Below are positions 10,401-19,837 of a DNA stretch of 35,155 bases, in pieces. The notes beneath the pieces were generated by a model, which was given only the letters and a program-made list of their open reading frames with translations, was not told the origin of the DNA and ran no database searches. Source of the DNA: a virus; IMG/VR virus record IMGVR_UViG_3300021962_000327, positions 1 through 35,155 of that record; one strand, 5' to 3'. Position 1 is the first letter of the stretch. The number at the start of each line of letters is the position of its first letter. The position numbers and the translations under genes were made by a program.

Positions 10401-10934
10401 TTGAACTACACCAATTGCTGAAATGAATATCGAGTCGTCGGTTGTTGCAGTAACAGATGTTACAGCTTTTGCGTTGGCTTGTGCAATAGTATCATAGAAA
10501 TATAATCTTTCATTATCTGCAAATTCATTTTTACCTTCGCCTTTAATCACAGTCATTACAATTGTAGGAGCATCTCCGACATCTGGATTATCTGCATCAA
10601 AAACAAAATTTACTTTACCTATAATGTTAGACCCAACACCTGCCACAAATTTATTTAAGAATGCATCAACATTTGACGTATCAACATTGTTTATTAGCTT
10701 GATTGCTCTCGCATCAGGATTAGTAGTTACAGAAACAGGATCATCGCTTAAGACACGTGATCCATCTACAAAAATATGGTTTGCAAATCTTTTTATTTGA
10801 TTCTGCAAAATAGTCTGTATTTGTGTTAGCTCTCTTGCCTGTACAGGCGTACCCGGCTTAAAAAGAATTCTATAAAAATTCTTAGTACCATCAAAATCAT
10901 CATAATATGGATTTGTTGCTAAATTTACGGCCAT
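7449..10934 (-). CDS. DUF4815-type large baseplate/fibre structural protein
   Basis: 1161 residues. The N-terminus (residues 8-70: NPYYDDFDGTKNFYRILFKP, then ARELTQIQTILQNQIKRFANHIF) is the characteristic start of the DUF4815 structural proteins of T4-like cyanophages and pelagiphages. The middle is beta-rich with many Asn, Ser, Thr and Tyr. Near residue 1000 there is a short helical stretch (KKLAALEKRVKKQGLDII) that could trimerise the protein. It follows gene 8 directly, where T4 has genes 9 and 10, so it is likely the peripheral baseplate or proximal fibre component. The family has no assigned biochemical role that I can name. Confidence 0.8.
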   Translation of the reverse strand: MAVNLATNPYYDDFDGTKNFYRILFKPGTPVQARELTQIQTILQNQIKRFANHIFVDGSRVLSDDPVSVTTNPDARAIKLINNVDTSNVDAFLNKFVAGVGSNIIGKVNFVFDADNPDVGDAPTIVMTVIKGEGKNEFADNERLYFYDTIAQANAKAVTSVTATTDDSIFISAIGVVQEYSDSITLSSSTNSIKVGDEVIVAGSPVTDIFVIEILSSTVIIVNKNVGLSDSNVGLTIKRRSTSPTLVFGISGGTYYKNGFFIHTPAQTIVPQKYTAYPTKSIVLRYAESVVNYNDDSSLLDPAFGSSNYLAPGADRLKVDLELDSVDLSSDNKPDITGQYVEIGRYINGTLDLVESSSDSKYNELAKTLASRTYAESGNYVVNPFKLEAAGTTYDDLYAKFYVSSGRAFVGGYDIATSGKTPILIPKSNTSSTIESLNIDTFFGTYVVTEAPQFGLPDMKDFSGANYYECHNTTDRTVMDNTTVVGYVVPKHIQYETGYGANSAFRFYWYYYEQASTTLTPDDIRSVIGVENAFTTNYGNEGTYNYPTFFANIHPVYGLVDNRLKYYDVSSSRNVFKIPKNNVKSVTNNKVVYQKTYPNVYGSSGVVTISTGSPNSFVGPAGSALSDSIKREYYTMVVRDAYTPGYLGNIFVPLEDIDVDIDASGTQLTIDFNTVVLAGTVDIIATLQSDSYPRRTKTLVENFTYNANITTSDERYAVLKSDVFNYKGIYKVGSNVFVGNYDAGTTYAADAMVQSNGQIYRASASSTGVSLTNTAYWDKVQQESLLKYFLDSGQGDNWYDHGSVTFLGKADEVPGNVLIVFDYFTHSGDGAIDAQSYPANVYNKIPTYRSTTDGEEFVLRDCLDFRPRRQDDTPLSVQSGFDGRLSNIFYFDEYIKPNPTSVPGTEADVEYYLGRYDRVYINNRDASVNKSKNKFTAEYGIPGDNPVPPPDKTDETRLLLATLYVPPHTPSAGSIKIEYNTATRYTMKDISVIDKKLAALEKRVKKQGLDIIALNNVVFDRNGSQGNILYKTGILVDNFSNYGAGYYISPYFTAAIDTARQECRPAFSAVQHNLFFVTDPDVSTLNEFVHMNYTEEEFIAQTIASNFDLNPNSATILGNNGRAIIYPPVVIGGGDINSLPTAMNQEYDELNGTTGPGLGSE

Positions 10935-10943
10935 TTGTTTACC

Positions 10944-12245
10944 TTAGAATTCTATAACTATATGAATATTTTCTGCTTGGTCAGAATTTCTTGTTATTTT
11001 TGCACGATTTTCAATATACAAAAACTGACCTGTATTTTTATCTACCTCGGGTTCTGTTATCGATATAACAGTGCCAACAGCCAATGAGTTGCTACCATGA
11101 ACTACCTCGCCCACGGAGAAAGACACATTGCCAGAATATAACTCAATTGGTGTAATAAATCTAAGAGTTACGTCACCGGCAGAAACATTCGAACTAACAA
11201 CAAATCCGTTGGCGTTGTTAGTGTCGCCATAAATGTATTCATCTATAGCAAATGTTCCGCTAATATTTGACAATAACATAGTATGTGTCGCATTTAATGT
11301 TGTTTCGGTTGCGACCAAGGAAGTAGTATTTGAAATTGGATTATTTACAATGCCAATTCTTCTATAATCATTCACAACCGGAAAATCTCCAGATCCTTCT
11401 GCATAATTTAATCTAGAATTTATCATAACATATCTAGCACCTAACTCTGTATATGGATCTTGCCCGTGACCATTTCTAGGAGAAACTATTGCTCTTGCTG
11501 ACGCATTTGCTCCTCCGCCTCCAGAAATCTGTACATTGGCATAATTATAATTTGTTCCGTACAATGTTGTTTCTATTTTATCTATCGTATTTGCGGCAGT
11601 TAAAGTAACAGTTCCTGCAGCTGCACCTGTACCGTCACCTAAAATAGTAACAACAACTGAAGATGCCGTTGTAAAAGCATTGCCTGCATTGGTGACTAAT
11701 ATATTATCAATAGTTCCAGGCAATGCAGTAGATACAACATCGCTGTCAACATTGACGGGCATAAAATTAACTGTTAAGAACTTTAACAAATCTGAATCTG
11801 TTAATGAGTATAGATATTTCCATCTATAATTATCAGCTGTTGTGAATATAGATGTTGATTTTCCTGTAGGCTTAACAGTCGATACCGCACCATAATTATT
11901 AGATATGCACTTATATACGTTGTTGTCGGATGTTAGTACATAAAAATTTGAAGAATATAAATTAGTAGCCTCATTGTCATACTGAGTATATACTACTCCG
12001 GTTTGCCAATCATGTCTTCTAACAACTTGTTTAAAATCTGTAGTTAATATTCTTTTTAATGCAACTGCATCTGCCCAATAAACGGATTCTTGATATTCAG
12101 TATTCTTAGGAGTAACAGGCGTAGGCTCGGCAGGCCATTGTTGAGGTCTGCCGACAAAAAGATATAATGTGTTAGTAGCGCTGACAGACGAGATAAACTG
12201 CGCTGCACTAAAAACTCTAAAATTTTCTGTTATAATTTGAGCCAT
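10944..12245 (-). CDS. 8: Baseplate wedge protein gp8
   Basis: 433 residues (T4 gp8 has 334). The start (IITENFRVFSAAQFISSV, then YLFVGRPQQWP) matches the T4 gp8 start region (IVTSKFRTEKMLNFYNSIG, FGRSEPW). The VVRRHDW and NYRWKYLYSL segments and the end (YIENRAKITRNSDQAENIHI followed by VIEF) match T4's YMENRPPIIMAMDQTEEINI ending. gp8 is a dimeric wedge subunit. The extra length lies in the central beta region. Order 6-(7)-8 is as in T4. Confidence 0.85.
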   Translation of the reverse strand: MAQIITENFRVFSAAQFISSVSATNTLYLFVGRPQQWPAEPTPVTPKNTEYQESVYWADAVALKRILTTDFKQVVRRHDWQTGVVYTQYDNEATNLYSSNFYVLTSDNNVYKCISNNYGAVSTVKPTGKSTSIFTTADNYRWKYLYSLTDSDLLKFLTVNFMPVNVDSDVVSTALPGTIDNILVTNAGNAFTTASSVVVTILGDGTGAAAGTVTLTAANTIDKIETTLYGTNYNYANVQISGGGGANASARAIVSPRNGHGQDPYTELGARYVMINSRLNYAEGSGDFPVVNDYRRIGIVNNPISNTTSLVATETTLNATHTMLLSNISGTFAIDEYIYGDTNNANGFVVSSNVSAGDVTLRFITPIELYSGNVSFSVGEVVHGSNSLAVGTVISITEPEVDKNTGQFLYIENRAKITRNSDQAENIHIVIEF

Positions 12246-12274
12246 TGTTTTTCCAAATAATTTTTAATTATTTA

Positions 12275-14053
12275 TTACAGATAATTGAACACATAAAATA
12301 CATGATCTGCAGTAATAGCTAAATTGGCAATCCTGTTATCAGAATATTCTGTAGATCCTGCTGTGAGTGTTGCTTTATCCCAATCAGATGTAATGTACAA
12401 ATAATCCCAAATTTCATTATCTACCGTTGTACTAACATTTGCGTCTACGTTATTTGTTATGTCAATTTCACTAAACACTTGCATGCCGGCAGGATGAACA
12501 GTGCCACTAGCTACATTCTTCCAATTATCCAAAGATACTTTTGATTTAACAACGTATGAAAAAGGTTGGTAATATATTTTGCTTGGGTCGGGCGCATCGA
12601 CAGCTGGACCTTCAATATATACCAATTCTGATAGTTTACCTTGGTTATTTACCCAATATCCTGAACTTTCTCTGAGAACACCCAAGTTACTTTCTAAAAT
12701 AGCATTACTAGTATAGATTAAATTTGCTTGTACCGATGTATTTGCATTTGATGTTACAAATCTAAATCTATACTCATCCAATACTGTAGATACCGATATT
12801 TCAGATGTAGTGTTATTAAGAGCGCTATTTGTATTCCCATAAAAATATAAATTAGCAGTTGCGCCCTTTTTAAGTTCATGCGGAGTAGTCGATACATATG
12901 TGCCCCTATTTAAGGTAACATTCACATTTCCTGTAAAAGATAAAGTAGGTTGATCTATATATACGGGTTGAAAGGCTGCTGAGGAAACAACATTGCCTAT
13001 AATTGTCCTTCCAAGAAATACTCCAGGATTTATAACTTTAACAGATTTAATTTTGCCAGTTGCGTCAACAGATTCAATTTTTACATTTGCACCCTGAACT
13101 CGAATTTCAGCATTAGGTTCATATCCATTTGCTCCGTCAATTATTCTTATTTTAGTTAATTGAGGAACCGTTGTTGCTTTTAACGTAGTTTTTGGTACGC
13201 CAGATGTTATTAACTTATATGCAATAATTTCTTCTAAGAGAAACTCACCTTTAACATCTTCTAAACTTAATTCGTAAAACTCTTCTGTATATCCAGTATT
13301 TGTGTATATTTTATTGACTGTGTTAACAACGGCAGATGCATTAGATACAGCACCTATGATTTTTGTATTTACAAAATCGTAAATGTTAGAACTATCAAAC
13401 GGTATCACACGTATTGTTTTATCTTTTTTCCAGATACCGTCAGACGCTTTTAATATTACAGTGTCAGGGTAAAAGAAATTAACATCTTCACCAAACATTA
13501 CTCTAAATAGTAACCGATATCCTTCTTCTGTTCCTTTTGTTGTATAAAGATCTTTAAAGTGTTTAATAAAGGTTCTTTTATCTGTAATAATATTTCTTGG
13601 AATATCATTACCATAATTTCTGAAGAATTGTTCTATTAAGCTGTCTATAGTATGATCGCTATCAGCATACAATCTTGCATTTTGTAAAATTTCTTGAGGT
13701 TGTTGATCCTGCTCTAAAAACTTATAATATGCTTCTAAAAATTTTACAAAATTAGATGTGGCATCTGCTCTAATAAATCTTGCAACTTGATTTGATAAAC
13801 TAACACTAATATTATTGCTTACTTCAACTTCGGTTGAAGATAATATTTTTGTAATAAAAACAGTATTTGTTATTGCTGGGTGAGCTAATCTATCACCTGC
13901 AAGCAAATTTTCAGATGAACTAATCGTTACTCTTTTAGACGATGCAGTTGTAGTTATAACTACAGTATTAGTAATAGATGATTCGCCAACCCGAATAAAC
14001 TCAGGTATTTGCGAATCAAATATTTTGGATAATTTTTGTGTTATTCTACTCAT
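12275..14053 (-). CDS. Baseplate wedge protein in the gene 7 position
   Basis: 592 residues, against 1032 for T4 gp7. The recognisable part is residues about 95-210: FVKFLEAYYKFLEQ, then DSLIEQFFRNYGNDIPRNII, KRTFIKHFKDLYTTKGTEEG and YRLLFRVMFGEDVNFFYPD. This signature is shared by wedge or structural proteins between genes 6 and 8 of T4-like cyanophages. The remainder is beta-rich. The start overlaps the stop of gene 6 by four bases (ATGA). Placement strongly suggests the gp7 role (wedge core, contacts gp6 and gp53), but direct similarity to T4 gp7 is not something I can see, so the symbol is left empty. Confidence 0.75.
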   Translation of the reverse strand: MSRITQKLSKIFDSQIPEFIRVGESSITNTVVITTTASSKRVTISSSENLLAGDRLAHPAITNTVFITKILSSTEVEVSNNISVSLSNQVARFIRADATSNFVKFLEAYYKFLEQDQQPQEILQNARLYADSDHTIDSLIEQFFRNYGNDIPRNIITDKRTFIKHFKDLYTTKGTEEGYRLLFRVMFGEDVNFFYPDTVILKASDGIWKKDKTIRVIPFDSSNIYDFVNTKIIGAVSNASAVVNTVNKIYTNTGYTEEFYELSLEDVKGEFLLEEIIAYKLITSGVPKTTLKATTVPQLTKIRIIDGANGYEPNAEIRVQGANVKIESVDATGKIKSVKVINPGVFLGRTIIGNVVSSAAFQPVYIDQPTLSFTGNVNVTLNRGTYVSTTPHELKKGATANLYFYGNTNSALNNTTSEISVSTVLDEYRFRFVTSNANTSVQANLIYTSNAILESNLGVLRESSGYWVNNQGKLSELVYIEGPAVDAPDPSKIYYQPFSYVVKSKVSLDNWKNVASGTVHPAGMQVFSEIDITNNVDANVSTTVDNEIWDYLYITSDWDKATLTAGSTEYSDNRIANLAITADHVFYVFNYL

Positions 14054-15918
14054 ACTGGAATAGCATTGACTGTTAAGCCTTGCAGTCTATTGATGTTTGA
14101 ATTTAATGTACTATCATCCAAAAGAATAATTTGATTCTTATCAACCGCCACATCCAAGTATGAATCTTGAACAATTGCCGTAAATCTAATGTCCGTGCCA
14201 TCTGCAGGATAACCTATTAATACAATATTTTCAATCGATACTTCGCCTGTTCCATAATTAATAGTGCCATAATTACTTGCAATTGTTGCGCCGGTGTCGC
14301 CGTTTACTAATTTTAATGTGCCAGTGCCTGTTTTATCTGGAATTAAAGTATTAGGCACATCTTTTACAATACATTCTACAGGTGATCCATTTACCGTTAC
14401 TATAAATCTTGTAGATTCAAATGTGCCTGGTTCTAAACCATTTTTAAACTTAATCGTGTTGCCTATAGTGTAATTATTTGTAAGAGCATTAATTGTTGGT
14501 TCAATTCTACGCTGCAATTTAACAGTCATTAGATTGCCAATAATGGTATCTCGTACGTTATCAATATTTCGTGATAATTTAGAATAAACAAAGTCTTTAT
14601 CGAATTGTTGTAAATCTGTTGAGAAATAATCTTGTATTTCTGCAACAACTAAATTTTTAATATCTGTTGCTGATAAAGTAGTTTTTGCAGCATCATACTT
14701 TACATTGACAGATAGATTAATGTAAAAATAATCAGGTGTTATAAATTCAGGTGTGATGGATAAAACTTGTTTACTTTGTAAAATTAAGTTCTTAATATCA
14801 TCTTTTGTAGATTGTGTAATCTCGTATCCATCATATGGTTTCAAAGATACAATAACTTTGCCATACATTGGTGGATTATTTTCTTCGCCACCCCATACTG
14901 CAACAGATTCAACTAACGGATAATTCTTTTCAATCAACGCCTTGTAGTCTGACGCGGAAACTGCTCTGTTTTGAGATGCAAGATATTTAGGTGCTCTAAA
15001 TTTAATACTATCGATAGTTTCTTTAGATAACCCCCCGCGAGAATTTGTTGTAGCTGTTATTGTGCCATCTACAGTGCCGCCGCCAACTCTTGCACCGCAG
15101 GTAAATTGTTGTGTGATATTACCCGATACATTACCAATAGTTCCATTACTAATTAGATAAGATGCAATAACTAAATTGTTTCTATCTAATTTTTTGCCGA
15201 TAACTCCATCGCCAAAGTATATTTGGAAGAATCCAGTTGGAGTTTCTTCAATAAAATATACTGTGTCTGTAGAAGAAATACCAATAGTATCTTCTGCCAA
15301 TGTATAAACAGTCTGTGTTGTATCTGCAAAGGAATTTTGTACTATTACCTGCAGGGTAGATGTGTCAAGGTTATTATTTGGGATAACATATTTTTCTGCG
15401 GGGCCTGGTACATCTACGCTAAATGTGTATTCTAATGGAGTACCTTCAACAATTTCTACATCTGTAAAATTATAATTACCCACATTGGGTTGTATCGTAA
15501 CCGCATTTAAATTAACGAATGTTAATGATACTTCATCTATCGTAGTTGTAAACGGTGTGAATTTTTCCAATGTTAAAAATGTAGGACTATTTGTTGGAGA
15601 GATAACTTCAAATGAAATCTTTGCTCTCGCTCCTCTAACCGATATTGGAGTGTATCCTAGATGTTTTGCGATTGATACTGCAGATGCTCTTTTGACTGCA
15701 GAATCCAAAAACATATCATTAATAACCATGCTTGCCAAGTAGGCATTATAATGGGTGTTGTATGATAAAACATCTAACAAAATAGATAATCCCGATCCCT
15801 CAAAATCAAAATCTGTAAAGTATGGCGCCCCATCTTCTGCAGTATAATTCTTCAGAAAGTCTTTTAAATTTGATTTAATTGTATCGAAGTCTAATTCTGC
15901 AATTCTTAAATTTGCCAT
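14050..15918 (-). CDS. 6: Baseplate wedge protein gp6
   Basis: 622 residues (T4 gp6 has 660). The N-terminal region reads FDTIKSNLKDFLKNY, DFDFEGSGLSILLDVLSYNT, YLASMVINDMFLDSAVKRAS and AKHLGYTP, the gp6/gpJ baseplate J-like pattern. The middle has the typical FGDGVIGKKL segment. A second conserved part, RAVSASDYKALIEKNYP then VESVAVWGGEE, is the J-like core that forms the gp6 ring around the hub. The start overlaps the gp25 stop by one base. Confidence 0.92.
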   Translation of the reverse strand: MANLRIAELDFDTIKSNLKDFLKNYTAEDGAPYFTDFDFEGSGLSILLDVLSYNTHYNAYLASMVINDMFLDSAVKRASAVSIAKHLGYTPISVRGARAKISFEVISPTNSPTFLTLEKFTPFTTTIDEVSLTFVNLNAVTIQPNVGNYNFTDVEIVEGTPLEYTFSVDVPGPAEKYVIPNNNLDTSTLQVIVQNSFADTTQTVYTLAEDTIGISSTDTVYFIEETPTGFFQIYFGDGVIGKKLDRNNLVIASYLISNGTIGNVSGNITQQFTCGARVGGGTVDGTITATTNSRGGLSKETIDSIKFRAPKYLASQNRAVSASDYKALIEKNYPLVESVAVWGGEENNPPMYGKVIVSLKPYDGYEITQSTKDDIKNLILQSKQVLSITPEFITPDYFYINLSVNVKYDAAKTTLSATDIKNLVVAEIQDYFSTDLQQFDKDFVYSKLSRNIDNVRDTIIGNLMTVKLQRRIEPTINALTNNYTIGNTIKFKNGLEPGTFESTRFIVTVNGSPVECIVKDVPNTLIPDKTGTGTLKLVNGDTGATIASNYGTINYGTGEVSIENIVLIGYPADGTDIRFTAIVQDSYLDVAVDKNQIILLDDSTLNSNINRLQGLTVNAIPV

Positions 15919-16319
15919 TATCTTACTCTGCTAATAGTTGTTGTTACTGTTACTGGTTCCGAAACATTATTAAGAGCAAATATTACTTCAATATCAATTG
16001 CATTTAAATCTGAGTTATCTATAATGTTTACCTCAAGAATTGTTGCTCTGGGTTCAAATTTAGTTATAGTATCTCTAATACTTTTATCAAGAGCAGAAAT
16101 AGTAGACGGCATCATATTTTCAAACATCAAGTTATTTACTTGACTGCCTATTTCCGGGTGAAACGGCCTCTCATAATTCTTTGTCAGAATTAGATTTTGT
16201 ATAGACGCCTTAACCGCATCCGAATTTTTCCTTGTAAGAATATCTTTGGAATACGGGTGAGGTGCGAATATCAGATTTAAATCTGTGTAACGTCTAACAA
16301 CTCTGTTTATAGTAGCCAT
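15918..16319 (-). CDS. 25: Baseplate wedge protein gp25
   Basis: 133 residues, the usual size (T4: 132), of the GPW/gp25 family. It shows DLNLIFAPHPYSKDILTRKN near the N-terminus, a PFHPEIGSQVNNLMFENM segment and the conserved EPR turn (FEPRATI, about residue 90), then a final beta strand. gp25 contacts gp6 and gp53 at the inner baseplate and nucleates the sheath. It lies directly upstream of gene 6 with TAATG overlap. A 66-base AT-rich gap separates it from gene 5. Confidence 0.92.
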   Translation of the reverse strand: MATINRVVRRYTDLNLIFAPHPYSKDILTRKNSDAVKASIQNLILTKNYERPFHPEIGSQVNNLMFENMMPSTISALDKSIRDTITKFEPRATILEVNIIDNSDLNAIDIEVIFALNNVSEPVTVTTTISRVR

Positions 16320-16385
16320 TTTATTATTTATTAAATTTTAAATGTTCTAGGAAGTAAACATTATAAATACTGTCCGTTTTATTTA

Positions 16386-18470
16386 TTACAGCAAATTGAC
16401 CAAAGCATTACGTTGCCCTGGCGAATTGACGCTATGATTTGCTAAAGTACCAATTGGCATTGACGATTTACTGCCATTTTGGGCGGCAGCCACGTGAATC
16501 CACGCAATAGTTCCGCTCGGGCGCGTAGCATATTCTAACAATACTTGTTTAAACGGCGTATTATTTTTAATCCACTCTGCCGCTTCATAATAGTCAGCAT
16601 ACGATCTACCTGTGAATTGTAGGTCAACTGCTTGTCCTACATTATGATCTGAACTAGACGGACCTGTTCTAAATCCGCTCGTTATAACCATATCTGGGAA
16701 TTTTTCTTTAATCGGATCTAATACGTTTACCGCCAAGTGTTTTAGATTCCCGACTATTTGTTGTTTTGTTAATCCGTTTTGATTTTGTACAGGATGAGAT
16801 GTTGCACTTGGGCGCGTTGTTAAGTCGCCCAATGTAAAGTAATTAGACAACTTCAATGAATCGGGGAAATTATCATAATTTTTAAATTCTGAAGTATCTA
16901 CCGGTTTTATCTTTGCAGTATTATTAACTACTGAATCGGAAGGCCCTGTTCTTGATAGTGTGGTGTTTGCGGAAACAACCCCAGTATCTGTTCGCTGTTT
17001 TGCTAATGCAGGCGCTTCTTTTTCTAAACTGTCACCTAAGAATATATCGGCGGTATTTTCTGGTCTAGTTAATTCAGCGGTTTTGGCAACATTACTAATA
17101 ACTTTGTTTTCTGGCGGATCGTACACGGGCAATTTACTAGAAGATACTGAGATTGCACCCATCTTAGTTTTAACTGTTGCCGCATCAAGTAATAGTTCAA
17201 CTCCGCCTTTGATACTTGCAGTTGATGCTGAACCTGATTGTAGCGCCATTTCCTTACTAGCTTTTGCTGCAAATGCTCCACTTTTAGCATTCATTGTTAT
17301 ACTACTGCCCTGAATATTTACAGGACCGTCACTTGTAACTTCTACGCTAGATTTACCAGATAATTTAATATCATCTGCAACTACTTGAACCGTCGTGGCA
17401 GATTCTACTAGTGTTGACCCATAACTAACAACTGTAGTATTGCCTTCAACTTCTATATCAGCATTGTTTTGTACTAATATTTTTGTCGCGCCGCCTACTG
17501 TTAAATTATACGCACCTTTGACGTAAACATACCCATTTCTGTCGCATACCTCGTAATTGTCACCAATAACTTTTTTAACCATTGTTCCGTTTACGTCTAT
17601 CTCAATATATGTGCCCTTTTTGTGATAGATGTGTATTCTTTCAGCATTTGGCGTATTATCATACTCGATAACATGCCCTGCCTCTGTTTCAAGAACTTTG
17701 TTGAATGGATATTTTGCGTTATACGCAGGAGTAGGCTCACTCCATGTGCCAGATACTGCCTTTTTAATTTCAGTTTTTCTGTTATTCTTTTTTGTTGTAA
17801 AATATCTGTGAGTTCTATCTTCGGTCGCTAATTTATTTGTATCGGGTTTGCCGTCGTAGTCAAGTTTTGGATATACTTTGTTCGGATCCTGAAATCCTTT
17901 TTGTTGAGCAAGACTTGGACTATTTAACGGGCCGCTTGCATCACCTTTTGGATTGCTTGGATGATTCGCAACAGCTGCTTCTTGGCTATACTCGGAAATG
18001 CCATCTAATTTTAAAGCATTTCCATAATCATCATATGTAGTACTTCCTAATAATATAGGCGCACCGGAAGAATCATATACAGGATTGCCTGAAGTTGTAG
18101 TTAACACTTGCCCGGCTGCTTGTTTTTTTGTATTGTCTATTTTTTCTTTTTCCGGATTCTTATCAGGTTTTCCTGTAAGTGTACCCATCATAACGGGTTG
18201 TTGTTTTTCTTCTCCATCTAAGAACCATCCAACCACCCAAGTACCTTCAACCGGACCCAACGGTGTATCGCCTATGCCCGATGTACTTGCAGATGTGATA
18301 GGGCTAATTGGTAATGCCCAAGGCAAATCTTTGGTTGGTAATACTTTAATATCTTCAGTATGATATCCAATAATTCTAACCTTGCATCTTCCTAATTTTT
18401 CAGGGTCTTTTCTATCTTCAACTACCCCAAACCACCAGATAAAATTTTGATTTCCGTATATATTTTTCAT
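16386..18470 (-). CDS. 5: gp5-like baseplate hub/spike with C-terminal M15 peptidase
   Basis: 694 residues. Residues 1-105 form the gp5 OB-fold (FIWWFGVVEDRKDPEKLGRC, then GPVEGTWVVGWFLDGEEKQQ and PVMMGTL). Residues about 245-450 carry repeating V/I-rich strands (VYVKGAYNLTVGGATKILVQ, TVVSYGSTLVESATT) expected to form the trimeric beta-helix spike. Instead of the T4 GH24 lysozyme domain, the last 150 residues hold an M15-family peptidase: SGFRTGPSSSDHNVGQAVD with H609 and D616, and WIHVA with H659, the expected zinc ligands. It should cut peptidoglycan cross-links or stem peptides during injection. The start overlaps the gene 27 stop by one base. Confidence 0.88.
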   Translation of the reverse strand: MKNIYGNQNFIWWFGVVEDRKDPEKLGRCKVRIIGYHTEDIKVLPTKDLPWALPISPITSASTSGIGDTPLGPVEGTWVVGWFLDGEEKQQPVMMGTLTGKPDKNPEKEKIDNTKKQAAGQVLTTTSGNPVYDSSGAPILLGSTTYDDYGNALKLDGISEYSQEAAVANHPSNPKGDASGPLNSPSLAQQKGFQDPNKVYPKLDYDGKPDTNKLATEDRTHRYFTTKKNNRKTEIKKAVSGTWSEPTPAYNAKYPFNKVLETEAGHVIEYDNTPNAERIHIYHKKGTYIEIDVNGTMVKKVIGDNYEVCDRNGYVYVKGAYNLTVGGATKILVQNNADIEVEGNTTVVSYGSTLVESATTVQVVADDIKLSGKSSVEVTSDGPVNIQGSSITMNAKSGAFAAKASKEMALQSGSASTASIKGGVELLLDAATVKTKMGAISVSSSKLPVYDPPENKVISNVAKTAELTRPENTADIFLGDSLEKEAPALAKQRTDTGVVSANTTLSRTGPSDSVVNNTAKIKPVDTSEFKNYDNFPDSLKLSNYFTLGDLTTRPSATSHPVQNQNGLTKQQIVGNLKHLAVNVLDPIKEKFPDMVITSGFRTGPSSSDHNVGQAVDLQFTGRSYADYYEAAEWIKNNTPFKQVLLEYATRPSGTIAWIHVAAAQNGSKSSMPIGTLANHSVNSPGQRNALVNLL

Positions 18471-19837
18471 TAATAACCTTGAGGCAAGAAAGTAGATGTA
18501 AATTTGGGGGTATCGGGTTGCATAGAATCTCTAATAACTTCCATTGACATCATGTGTTTTACTAAATTAATTTTATGGTGAATGGATGTAATTAAGTATG
18601 TTCCGCTATACCTATTATCTAAATGTTCGGATGTTTTGTCTTCAGAAGATGCGGGAGAAATATCGGGAAAATTTATTTCCATTAGTCTGCCGGCTTCTAC
18701 ATCTGTTCTGCCATATATTGAAATATTTAACTTCAATGTATTAAGATCGTGTAAATTAGATAATCTATTGCCATATATCTTTCCCATTTTTTCCGTATAG
18801 TTATCTTTAGTGTTATCGTGTAGACCAGGATGCTTAGGATAAACACGTATATGATTTTCAAAGTTTCTTAAAACATTGTTTGGTGTAAAAAGCGGTTGTG
18901 GATTTTGAGCTACCACATGCTTATAATTATTAAATTCTGCGACATGATCATATTCAGTAATATCACGTTTTTTCTTAATTAAATCCACCGCAATTAGTGT
19001 ACTTGCAAAATATCCGTTTTCTAAACTAGTTAAGTGATCCAATCCATTTAGAATATTTAGATTTTGTATTAAAGTCATTTGCTCTTCAATATCATCGGTT
19101 CCGCGAGTTACACTTGTTGCAGAATAATTATATTTTCCAATTGTTTGTCCTTTATCAAATAAATCTTCAATTGCACCAAAATAAAATGCCTTAGCAGTTT
19201 CCCAGAATAAGAAGTTACATGCTCGACCCGAACTTGGTAAAGATTTTCTAGCAATCCAGTTTATACACTCAAAAGGAGTCCAACCTGGACTAACAAATTT
19301 TATATTATTTTCAGTTCTACTGTAAACAACAATTGGGGTAGTTTCTTGACTTTGTGAAAATTTTTCTGTTAGGTTGTATTTTAAGTTGCGATTAATTTCT
19401 ATATTCTCTGAAAATATTTTCTCGACCAGTGTTGATGCATTATCGTTAAATGGAGAATAAAGTGGTGATAACGAATCCACCAATGCTTCTTGAGAAATAA
19501 ATTTTAGTTTATATAGCTGAGTATTTTGATCTCGAACTACTGTACGATCTTCAACTGATACCACTCTAAAGGTTTTATAAATTTGCGAATTTAAAGTAGG
19601 CGTCTGTAATTTTACAATTAAATATTCTTCGCCGATGATTGGCAAAAATCTAACAAGATTTCTACTGTCGGATAATAGAATATCCCCAGACATTGAATTA
19701 TTAAATATACTTTCAAATATATTTAATTCCACTAAGTAGTCATTTAACGGAATAAATTTCCCGTTTGCTACTAATATTAGCTCCTCTATGGCAACTTCGC
19801 CTGGAGCTTGAAGACCATTTTGTGTTGCTGTACTCAT
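18470..19837 (-). CDS. 27: Baseplate hub protein gp27-like
   Basis: 455 residues (T4 gp27 has 391). The N-terminus (FIPLNDYLVELNIFESIFNN, then SMSGDILLSDSRNLVRFLPI) is the first tube-like hub domain of the gp27/gpD family. Further on are STLVEKIFSENI and WTPFECINWIARKSLPSSGR segments typical of the hub insert domain, and a final ... GTYLITSIHHKI ... strand. It is directly upstream of gp5, its known partner in the (gp27)3(gp5)3 hub, with a one-base overlap, and its ATG overlaps the gene 53 stop by four bases. In T4 gene 27 lies elsewhere; here all hub genes are together. Confidence 0.8.
   Translation of the reverse strand: MSTATQNGLQAPGEVAIEELILVANGKFIPLNDYLVELNIFESIFNNSMSGDILLSDSRNLVRFLPIIGEEYLIVKLQTPTLNSQIYKTFRVVSVEDRTVVRDQNTQLYKLKFISQEALVDSLSPLYSPFNDNASTLVEKIFSENIEINRNLKYNLTEKFSQSQETTPIVVYSRTENNIKFVSPGWTPFECINWIARKSLPSSGRACNFLFWETAKAFYFGAIEDLFDKGQTIGKYNYSATSVTRGTDDIEEQMTLIQNLNILNGLDHLTSLENGYFASTLIAVDLIKKKRDITEYDHVAEFNNYKHVVAQNPQPLFTPNNVLRNFENHIRVYPKHPGLHDNTKDNYTEKMGKIYGNRLSNLHDLNTLKLNISIYGRTDVEAGRLMEINFPDISPASSEDKTSEHLDNRYSGTYLITSIHHKINLVKHMMSMEVIRDSMQPDTPKFTSTFLPQGY

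Noticed and set aside
16362-16369. Plus-strand TATAAATA between genes 25 and 5
   Set aside because: It would drive transcription antisense into gene 5 with no rightward gene following; chance in AT-rich DNA is likely. An antisense transcript could be looked for in late RNA.
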